From Allobosea sp. Root483D1 (lineage in GTDB: Bacteria; Pseudomonadota; Alphaproteobacteria; Rhizobiales; Beijerinckiaceae), in contig NZ_LMJW01000021.1 of the NCBI RefSeq assembly GCF_001429505.1, forward strand, positions 1 through 59,981: 59,981 bases of DNA. Direction: 5' to 3'. The notes under the pieces were generated by a model. It did not search any database. It saw nothing but the letters and a program-made list of their open reading frames with translations, and was not told where the DNA came from. Positions within the stretch are counted from its first letter, which is position 1. Every line of letters begins with the position of its first letter. Position numbers and translations under genes: made by a program. Of this stretch, positions 54,047 through 59,981 are shown piece by piece.

Positions 54047-54913
54047 ATGAACCCAGCCGCGAACACACTGCTCCCGATCTTCGATCTCGAATCGCTTGGA
54101 CACAACCGGTTCCAGGGTCGCAGCCCCGACAATGGCTGGACCCGCGTCTTCGGCGGCCAGGTGATCGGCCAGGCGCTCTATGCCGCCTGCAAGACGGTGG
54201 AGGAGCGCCAGCCGCATTCGCTGCACGCCTATTTCCTGCTGCCGGGCGATCCGACCATCCCGATCGTCTACGAGGTCGAGCGGCTGCGCGACGGCGGCTC
54301 GTTCTCGACGCGACGCGTGCTGGCGCTGCAGAAGGACGCGGCGATCTTCGCGATGTCGGCTTCCTTCCAGATCGCCGAGCCAGGCTATGATCACCAGATA
54401 CCGATGCCGGCGGTACCGACGCCCGATGAGCTGCCCGATCGCGATGGCATGGAGCGCGACGTTCTCCCGCACATGCCCGAGGCCGTGCGTGCCTACTACC
54501 GGCGCGAGCGGCCGATCGATATTCGCCCCGTCGAGTTGAGCCGCTACGCTGCGGGCGCTCCGCGGGAACCGAAGTTCAACGTCTGGGTCAAGGCTGCTCA
54601 AAAGCTGCCGGACGAACCGGCGCTGCATCAGAGCGTGCTCGCCTACGCCTCCGACCTGCTGCTGCTCGATTCCAGCCTGGTCACCCATGGCACCAGTGTC
54701 TTTGACCGGCGCATCCAGAGCGCCAGCCTCGACCATGCACTCTGGTTTCACCGCCCCTTCCGCGCCGATGAATGGCTGCTCTACGCGCAGGACAGCCCCT
54801 CGGCCTCGGGCGCGCGCGGCTTCTCGCGCGGGCTGATCTTTGACCGAGAGGGACATCTCGTCGCCTCGGTCGCGCAGGAAGGCTTGATCCGGCCGCGCCC
54901 CGACCGCGCCTGA
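54047..54913 (+). CDS. tesB: Acyl-CoA thioesterase II
   Basis: A 288-residue double hot-dog thioesterase that hydrolyses medium- and long-chain acyl-CoA. N-terminal signatures are FGGQVIGQALYAACKTV and HSLHAYFLLPGDPTIPIVYEV. The catalytic Asp region of the second domain is LLLLDSSLVTHG, followed by DHALWFHRPFRADEWLLY. Length is normal. It precedes the glnK regulatory region. Confidence 0.94.
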   Translation: MNPAANTLLPIFDLESLGHNRFQGRSPDNGWTRVFGGQVIGQALYAACKTVEERQPHSLHAYFLLPGDPTIPIVYEVERLRDGGSFSTRRVLALQKDAAIFAMSASFQIAEPGYDHQIPMPAVPTPDELPDRDGMERDVLPHMPEAVRAYYRRERPIDIRPVELSRYAAGAPREPKFNVWVKAAQKLPDEPALHQSVLAYASDLLLLDSSLVTHGTSVFDRRIQSASLDHALWFHRPFRADEWLLYAQDSPSASGARGFSRGLIFDREGHLVASVAQEGLIRPRPDRA

Positions 54914-54973
54914 GCGAGCGTTCGCCCGCTTTCGCGGCATCTGCCCAAATATTAGCCATTTCAGCTTGCTGAG

Positions 54974-54991
54974 CGCCACCTGATCGTGGCG
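54974..54991. promoter_or_regulatory. Possible NtrC-type palindrome upstream of glnK
   Basis: CGCCAC-CTGATC-GTGGCG is an inverted repeat 40 bases upstream of the sigma-54 element. NtrC enhancers have the plan GCACC-N5-GGTGC, which this only loosely matches. It is placed where an activator site would be expected. Confidence 0.3.
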
Positions 54992-55030
54992 GAATCGCGG
55001 CATTGCCCGCTCGCGCGCCACATCCACCGG

Positions 55031-55046
55031 TTGGCACGGGGCTTGA
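55031..55046 (+). promoter_or_regulatory. Sigma-54 promoter of glnK-amtB
   Basis: TTGGCACGGGGCTTGA fits the -24/-12 consensus TGGCACG-N4-TTGCA with one mismatch (A for C in the -12 element). GG and the TTG are at the right spacing. It is about 100 bases before the glnK ATG. RpoN and NtrC control of glnK-amtB by nitrogen status is established in this group of bacteria. Confidence 0.82.
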
Positions 55047-55146
55047 AAGGCCTTCCCCGACGCGCCTGGCTCGAAAGGGCGCGAGAGGCGCAACGACGTC
55101 GCTTGGATCGCGGTCCGAGGGCGCACAAGCGGGGAATAACCCAGCC

Positions 55147-55485
55147 ATGAAGATCGTGATGGCCATCATCAAGCCGTTCAAGCTGGAGGAGGTGCGCGAC
55201 GGGCTCACCGCCATCGGCGTGCACGGGCTGACCGTGACCGAAGTCAAGGGCTATGGCCGCCAGAAGGGCCATACCGAAATCTATCGCGGCGCCGAATACG
55301 CCGTGAGCTTCCTGCCCAAGATCAAGATCGAGGTCGCCGTCACCGACGATCTCGTGGCCAAGGTGATCGAGGCGATTACCGCTGCCGCCCGCACCGGCCA
55401 GATCGGCGACGGCAAGATCTTCGTCTCGTCGATCGAGAAAGCCGTGCGCATCCGCACCGGCGAGACCGACGGCGACGCCCTCTGA
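55147..55485 (+). CDS. glnK: Nitrogen regulatory protein PII (GlnK)
   Basis: A 112-residue PII protein that senses 2-oxoglutarate, ATP and ADP and shuts AmtB when ammonium is plentiful. The uridylylation site Tyr51 is in the T-loop RGAEYAVSFLPK. The C-terminal region TGQIGDGKIFVSS is typical. The start MKIVMAIIKPFKLEEV is exact for the family. A sigma-54 promoter precedes it and amtB follows after 26 bases. Confidence 0.97.
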   Translation: MKIVMAIIKPFKLEEVRDGLTAIGVHGLTVTEVKGYGRQKGHTEIYRGAEYAVSFLPKIKIEVAVTDDLVAKVIEAITAAARTGQIGDGKIFVSSIEKAVRIRTGETDGDAL

Positions 55486-55511
55486 TTCCCGACCTTCCCA
55501 GGAGCTTTTCG

Positions 55512-56990
55512 ATGAACAACAAGACCCTTCACCGGGCCGGGCTGGTCGGGCTGGCCTTCGCCGCGATGGCCGGCGCCGCCCTGGCGCAAACCCCGGCCGC
55601 GCCGGCCGCCCCCGTGCCCAACAAGGGCGACGTCGCCTTCATGATGAGCTCGACGATCCTCGTCCTGCTCATGACGGTGCCTGGCCTCGCTCTGTTCTAT
55701 GGCGGTCTCGTCCGCTCGAAGAACATGCTTTCGGTGCTGACCCAGGTCTTCGCCATCGTCTGCATCGTCTCGCTGATGTGGATCATCTTCGGCTACTCGC
55801 TCGCCTTCACCAATGGCGGCGGCCTCAACGACTTCGTCGGCGGCTTCTCCAAGGCCTTCCTGCGCGGCGTCGACGGCAACTCGACCGCCGCGACCTTCTC
55901 CAACGGCGTCGTCATCCCGGAATATATCTACATCGCCTTCCAGATGACCTTCGCCTGCATCACGCCGGCGCTGATTGTCGGCGCCTTCGCCGAGCGCATG
56001 AAGTTCTCGGCCCTGCTGCTCTTCATCGTGCTCTGGGTCACCTTCATCTATTTCCCGATGGCTCACATGGTCTGGTACTGGGGCGGGCCCGACGCGGTCG
56101 GCAATGCCGCAAAGGCGTTGGCTGAAGCTGGCCCCGACGGCAAAGCCGCGGCCCAGGCGGCGCTCGACGCGGTCAACGCCGATGCCGGCATGCTCTTCAA
56201 ATGGGGCGCGCTCGACTTCGCCGGCGGCACTGTCGTCCACATCAATGCCGGTATCGCGGGCCTCGTCGGCTGCGTCCTGATCGGCAAGCGCATTGGCTTC
56301 GGCCGTGAGCTGATGGCTCCGCACTCGCTGACCATGACCCTGATCGGCGCGGCGCTGCTCTGGGTCGGCTGGTTCGGCTTCAATGCCGGCTCCAATCTCG
56401 AAGCCAACGGCACGGCCGGCCTCGCCATGATCAACACCTTCGTCGCCACCGCGGCGGCGGCGGTCGCCTGGCTGTTCGTTGAATGGGCCGTAAAGGGCAA
56501 GCCCTCCATGCTCGGCATGGTCTCGGGCGCCGTCGCCGGCCTTGTCGCCGTCACCCCGGCGGCGGGCTTTGCCGGCCCGATGGGCTCGATCGTGCTCGGC
56601 CTCGTCGCCGGCGCGGTCTGCTTCGTCTTCTGCTCGACCGTGAAGAACGCGCTCGGCTACGACGACTCGCTCGACGTCTTCGGCATCCACTGCATCGGCG
56701 GCATCATCGGCGCGCTGGCGACCGGCATCCTGGTCAACCAGGCGCTCGGCGGCGCCGGCATCCCCGACTACTCGACCAAGCCCGGCGAGCTGGTCGCGGC
56801 GCCCTATGAGTTCGGCACCGCCTTCATGGCCCAGCTCAAAGCGGTGCTGTTCACGCTCGTCTTCAGCGGTGTCGGCTCGGCGATCCTCTACAAGGTCGTC
56901 GATGTGATCATCGGCCTGCGCGTCCCGGCCGACCAGGAACGCGAGGGCCTCGACATCGCCGAGCACGGCGAGCGCGCCTATCACGACTGA
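55512..56990 (+). CDS. amtB: Ammonium transporter AmtB
   Basis: A 492-residue ammonium channel with a signal peptide (about 1-25) and eleven membrane segments. Conserved blocks are MTVPGLALFYGGLVRSKN, FAGGTVVHINAGIAGLVG with the first pore His, and DVFGIHCIGGIIGA with the second. The start of the loop after the first segment and GFGRELMAPHSLTMT are intact. GlnK from the gene upstream is its regulator. A terminator follows the stop. Confidence 0.96.
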   Translation: MNNKTLHRAGLVGLAFAAMAGAALAQTPAAPAAPVPNKGDVAFMMSSTILVLLMTVPGLALFYGGLVRSKNMLSVLTQVFAIVCIVSLMWIIFGYSLAFTNGGGLNDFVGGFSKAFLRGVDGNSTAATFSNGVVIPEYIYIAFQMTFACITPALIVGAFAERMKFSALLLFIVLWVTFIYFPMAHMVWYWGGPDAVGNAAKALAEAGPDGKAAAQAALDAVNADAGMLFKWGALDFAGGTVVHINAGIAGLVGCVLIGKRIGFGRELMAPHSLTMTLIGAALLWVGWFGFNAGSNLEANGTAGLAMINTFVATAAAAVAWLFVEWAVKGKPSMLGMVSGAVAGLVAVTPAAGFAGPMGSIVLGLVAGAVCFVFCSTVKNALGYDDSLDVFGIHCIGGIIGALATGILVNQALGGAGIPDYSTKPGELVAAPYEFGTAFMAQLKAVLFTLVFSGVGSAILYKVVDVIIGLRVPADQEREGLDIAEHGERAYHD

Positions 56991-57016
56991 GCGCAGGCTG
57001 TCTCGCTCGCGACATT

Positions 57017-57046
57017 GCCCCGGCGGGACACCGCCGGGGCTTTTTT
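57017..57046 (+). terminator. Rho-independent terminator after amtB
   Basis: GCCCCGGCGG (57017-57026) pairs with CCGCCGGGGC around GACA and is followed by six T. It lies 27 bases after the amtB stop. Confidence 0.92.
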
Positions 57047-57077
57047 CATTGCTGCTCGCAGGTCAATCGCCAGCGGA

Positions 57078-57878
57078 TCAATGGACGGTGCCCCGGCAGG
57101 CCCATGCGACGCTCGCAAAGGATCTCGGACCGTCAGGCCGGCCGGCCTGGTAGGCGTCGCGCACGGCCGCGTCGACGCGTGCCCGCTCTACGGCGTCGAG
57201 TGCCGCCACGTACTTGCCGAGCGGCCCTTCGCCTGCGGCGATCGGTGCCCAGAAGTCGTCGAAGCCCTGATAGTCCATGCGGACCATCAGCTCGGTCGCT
57301 GCCACGTCCACGAGCCCCTGCTCGACGAAGGCTCGCTTCATTTCACCGGGCTGCATCATCGGCTGGAAGCAGTAGCGGGCGCGCATCTGCCGGCCGGCTT
57401 CGTTCAGCCCCGCAACGGTATCGACCATCATGCGCATGCCCGGCATGCCACCATAATGGTCCCACACGGCCGCCGCGACCACGCCCTCCGGCCGCACAAC
57501 GCGGGCCATCTCGGCGATGGCCTTGTCGGCTTCGGGCACGAAATGCAGAACGAGCAAGGCCATGGCCCGATCGAACACGCCATCCTCGAATGGCAGGGCG
57601 CAGGCATCGGCCTGCCGGATGGTGATGCGCGGATCGCTGTTGCGCCGGGTCGCGGCTGCGACGAAGACTGGCGAGAAATCGATGGCGGTGACCTCCGCGA
57701 GATCTACGGAGGCAGCGAGCGCGAAGGTCAGGCTGCCGGTCCCGCAGCCGACGTCGAGAACGCGCTCGCCATCGGCGAGCCCGGCGAAATCGATGAAACG
57801 GGGTGCGAGCACACGGCTCCAGCGGCCCATGAGCTGTTCATAGCCGGCCGCATCGTGGATGGTGAAGCTTGAGGTCAT
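57078..57878 (-). CDS. SAM-dependent class I methyltransferase
   Basis: A 266-residue methyltransferase of the Methyltransf_11 type. The SAM loop is VLDVGCGTGSLTFAL, the acidic strand end is VTAIDFS, and the adenine-side motif is QADACALPFEDGVFD. The end of the fold is WDHYGGMPGMRMM. The acceptor is unknown. ATG at 57878 has GAGGAGGG upstream. It follows the monooxygenase-like gene on the same strand, 97 bases later. Confidence 0.9.
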   Translation of the reverse strand: MTSSFTIHDAAGYEQLMGRWSRVLAPRFIDFAGLADGERVLDVGCGTGSLTFALAASVDLAEVTAIDFSPVFVAAATRRNSDPRITIRQADACALPFEDGVFDRAMALLVLHFVPEADKAIAEMARVVRPEGVVAAAVWDHYGGMPGMRMMVDTVAGLNEAGRQMRARYCFQPMMQPGEMKRAFVEQGLVDVAATELMVRMDYQGFDDFWAPIAAGEGPLGKYVAALDAVERARVDAAVRDAYQAGRPDGPRSFASVAWACRGTVH

Positions 57879-57975
57879 CAAACCCTCCTCGCGGCGCGTC
57901 GGGACGGCTGGCGCCGACGCCACGACAATACAGCCATGGCGCCGGAAAAGCCGCTCTCGAAACGCAGGAGGCTGC

Positions 57976-58317
57976 TCACCCCTCACCTGAAGAGCGGTCG
58001 AGCACGATCTCCAGCACCTGCACCGCCTCGGGCAATTCGATCAGGAACTCGGCATCGCGGTCGAGATGGTGGATCTTGCGCGGATCGGGCCCGGCGAAGC
58101 GCGACATCGCCTCGACGCTTTCCCAATAGGAGATCGTCACGAACTCGCTCTCGGTCTCGCGATCCTCGCGGAACATCTGCGCCCCGAGCGCCTTCTTCGC
58201 CAGCGGCCGGACCCCGACCTCCAGCAGATAGCCGGCATAGGCATCGGCCTTCTCCGGCACGGTGCGGCCGCGCCAGATCCGGGCAATTCTCGCGATCCTC
58301 TCATTGCCATCGGCCAT
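57976..58317 (-). CDS. Antibiotic biosynthesis monooxygenase-like protein (ABM fold)
   Basis: A 113-residue dimeric alpha/beta barrel-type small protein. Visible are ARIWRGRTVPEKADAYAGYL, FVTISYWESVEAMSRFAGPD and the end EFLIELPEAVQVLEIVLDR. It is probably a cofactor-free oxygenase or binding protein of unknown substrate. ATG at 58317 has AAGGAGGG upstream. It is divergent from ftsK across a CtrA-type box. Confidence 0.8.
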   Translation of the reverse strand: MADGNERIARIARIWRGRTVPEKADAYAGYLLEVGVRPLAKKALGAQMFREDRETESEFVTISYWESVEAMSRFAGPDPRKIHHLDRDAEFLIELPEAVQVLEIVLDRSSGEG

Positions 58318-58408
58318 CTCGCCCTCCTTGTGGTTGCTGCCCAAAAAAATGCGTTGGCCGGCGCAATCGTTCCCCGAACTGCTGACAACACGCGGCGGTA
58401 GTGCAAGG

Positions 58409-58424
58409 TTAAGCGGGCCTTAAC
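58409..58424. promoter_or_regulatory. CtrA box upstream of ftsK
   Basis: TTAAGCGGGCCTTAAC is an exact match to the CtrA consensus TTAA-N7-TTAAC. It lies 70 bases before the ftsK ATG in the divergent gap. CtrA is the cell-cycle master regulator of alphaproteobacteria and controls division genes in several of them. Confidence 0.7.
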
Positions 58425-58493
58425 CGGACCTTCCTAACCTGCCGGTTCGATGGGCGGACTTTGCCGCCTCCCTGACGCCCGCAGAACGGCCCG

Positions 58494-59981
58494 ATGCGCA
58501 CGATCCGACGCTCCTCATCGCTGATCGACCGCCTGCCCGATCCGGTGCGCGAGTTCCTGTCGCGCCGCGCCGCCGAGATCGGCGGCATGGCGATGCTCGC
58601 GGTAATGGTCGCAGTCGCGGTCGCCCTCGCCACCTGGTCGGTGGACGATCCCAGCCTCAACAACGCCACGCGCGGCACCGTGCGCAACCTGCTTGGCCGG
58701 CCGGGCGCGATGATCGCCGATCTCGCCATGCAGCTGCTCGGGCTCGGCGTGGTGGCGCTGCTGCTGCCGCCGCTGCTCTGGTCGCTCCGGCTGATCCGTT
58801 TCCATCTCTTCGATCGCAGCGCGCTCAAGCTCGTCCTGTGGGTCGTCGGCATCGTCTCGACCGCCGCGGTGGCGAGCGCCCTGCCGGCGACGCCGCGCTG
58901 GCCGCTGCCGACCGGCATGGGCGGCGTGATCGGCGATGCCCTGTTGCAGGGCACCCGCAACATCGTCGGCCTGTCCGGCACCGCGCTCGGCGGCCTCGTC
59001 GCCTTCGTCTTCGCCGGCATCGCCATTCTCTCGGTAACCGCCGCGGCCGGCTTCGGCTTCGTCACCGACGAGGATCCCGAGGCCGACCATGACGATGACG
59101 CTGCCTTCGCCGATGGCGAGGAGCGCCGCGACGACGAGCCGGGCTTCTCGGTGATCCTGATCGGCTGGATCGCCCATGGCGCCATGGCGCTGAAGGCCGC
59201 GATCCTGCGCCGCCTGCCGCGCCCGCCGCAGCCTGCCTCGGCTGGCGCCGCCTCGATGCCCGTGCCGGTCCAGTCCGGCCGGGTCCGTCGCGAGCCGAAT
59301 TTCGCCGGCGATCCCGAGCCTTACAAATCACCCGTCGTCGCCCCCGACCTCGCGCGGGCCGCCGCCGTCAGGCCGGGACCGAGCGCCCGGCCAGCCTATG
59401 ACGACGATGACGAGTCGTTCGAGGCGCAGGACCTGCGCGACCTCAATGCGCCGCGCGTCGCCGCGCCGGTGCGTGCGCCCAAGCCCGGCAAGCGCCTGAC
59501 GCGCGAGGCGCAGCCCTCGTTGCTCGACCGTGACACCTTCGAATTGCCGCCGCTGACCTACCTCGCAGAGCCGAAGAAGCTGCCGGCCAACACCGTCTCG
59601 ACTGACGCGCTGGAGCAGAACGCCACTTTGCTGGAAGGCGTGCTCGAGGATTTCGGCGTGCGCGGCGAGATCAGCCAGGTCCGCCCCGGCCCCGTCGTCA
59701 CTCTCTACGAGCTGGAGCCCGCTCCTGGCACGAAATCCTCGCGCGTCATCTCGCTGGCGGACGACATCGCGCGGTCGATGAGCGCGGTGTCGGCGCGCGT
59801 GGCGGTGGTGCAGGGCAAGAACGCGATCGGCATTGAACTGCCCAACGCCAAGCGCGAGACCGTCTTCCTGCGCGAATTGCTCGCCAGCCAGGATTTCGAG
59901 GGCACCAAGCACAAGCTCGCGCTCTGCCTCGGCAAGACCATCGGCGGCGAGCCGGTGATCGCCGATCTGGCCCGCATGCCG
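58494..59981 (+). CDS. ftsK: DNA translocase FtsK (partial, runs off right edge)
   Basis: The first 496 residues of the septal DNA translocase that clears chromosome ends at division. Four hydrophobic segments (about 30-50, 72-100, 108-125, 157-180) form the membrane anchor. An acidic, Pro-rich linker follows, then the start of the motor with LLEGVLEDFGVRGEISQVRP, GPVVTLYELEPAPG and ALCLGKTIGGEPVIADLA. The Walker A motif should lie beyond the window end. No stop is met, so the gene is cut by the window and not broken. Confidence 0.95.
   Translation, partial: MRTIRRSSSLIDRLPDPVREFLSRRAAEIGGMAMLAVMVAVAVALATWSVDDPSLNNATRGTVRNLLGRPGAMIADLAMQLLGLGVVALLLPPLLWSLRLIRFHLFDRSALKLVLWVVGIVSTAAVASALPATPRWPLPTGMGGVIGDALLQGTRNIVGLSGTALGGLVAFVFAGIAILSVTAAAGFGFVTDEDPEADHDDDAAFADGEERRDDEPGFSVILIGWIAHGAMALKAAILRRLPRPPQPASAGAASMPVPVQSGRVRREPNFAGDPEPYKSPVVAPDLARAAAVRPGPSARPAYDDDDESFEAQDLRDLNAPRVAAPVRAPKPGKRLTREAQPSLLDRDTFELPPLTYLAEPKKLPANTVSTDALEQNATLLEGVLEDFGVRGEISQVRPGPVVTLYELEPAPGTKSSRVISLADDIARSMSAVSARVAVVQGKNAIGIELPNAKRETVFLRELLASQDFEGTKHKLALCLGKTIGGEPVIADLARMP

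Noticed and set aside
53933..55126. Upstream extension of the UbiH-like frame (to 814 codons)
   Set aside because: It would overlap all of tesB on the other strand. The flavoprotein's nucleotide-binding fold starts right after the ATG at 53932.

Overview
The window is high-GC chromosomal DNA from an alphaproteobacterium of the order Rhizobiales (Hyphomicrobiales). The evidence is the acpXL/fabXL/lpxXL cluster for very-long-chain lipid A fatty acids, the zeta-type F1-ATPase inhibitor (DUF1476), an IalB-family protein, DUF2794, the 180-kDa NAD-glutamate dehydrogenase, and a CtrA-type box ahead of ftsK. Several short intergenic repeat families occur. A Bosea-like or related genus is my guess, not a demonstrated fact. 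I see no prophage, transposase, CRISPR array, rRNA or tRNA. It is a housekeeping region with a few accessory insertions.

Layout. 1-6.3 kb: an M23 envelope peptidase, an AEC transporter, gluQRS, an AlkA-like DNA glycosylase, an HpcH/HpaI aldolase and the ATPase inhibitor zeta. 6.5-10 kb: purine synthesis (purC, purS, purQ) with a lipoprotein, an ankyrin protein and a GNAT enzyme interleaved. 10.1-13.7 kb: cytochrome c maturation genes on the minus strand (ccmA, ccmB, then ccmC, ccmD, ccmG), split by an AT-rich patch with two small genes. ccmD reads into ccmG without a stop codon. 14-16.7 kb: acnA, divergent from ccmA.

16.9-23.6 kb: the VLCFA-lipid A cluster (acpXL, fabZXL, fabF2XL, fabF1XL, a FabG-like SDR, adh2XL, lpxXL). 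A ParD/ParE-type toxin-antitoxin pair sits inside it. FabF2XL has lost the catalytic Cys and one His, so FabF2XL/FabF1XL looks like a KS-beta/KS-alpha pair. 23.7-32.7 kb: DUF1223, two TPM proteins with LemA, gamma-glutamyltransferase, small envelope proteins, rlmN, IalB and a quinone oxidoreductase. 32.7-40.7 kb: a YkvA protein, an SDR, ispZ-ftsY, an RluA-type synthase, an uncharacterised gene, a GNAT protein, phhB, thpR and an aldo/keto reductase. 40.8-45.9 kb: a tesA-like esterase divergent from a YbbA/YbbP-type ABC exporter, then a Bax-inhibitor family protein.

45.9-60 kb: DUF2794, a structured intergenic RNA candidate with a strong terminator, an AhpD-like protein, NAD-GDH, a Trm112-like protein, a UbiH/F hydroxylase, tesB, glnK-amtB behind a sigma-54 promoter, a methyltransferase, a monooxygenase-like protein, and ftsK running off the right edge. 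Gene content (acnA/ccm, ftsY, glnK-amtB, ftsK) resembles the origin-proximal arm of other Rhizobiales. Two parS-like TTCACGTGAA sites fit that. The repeats lie mostly between convergent genes.
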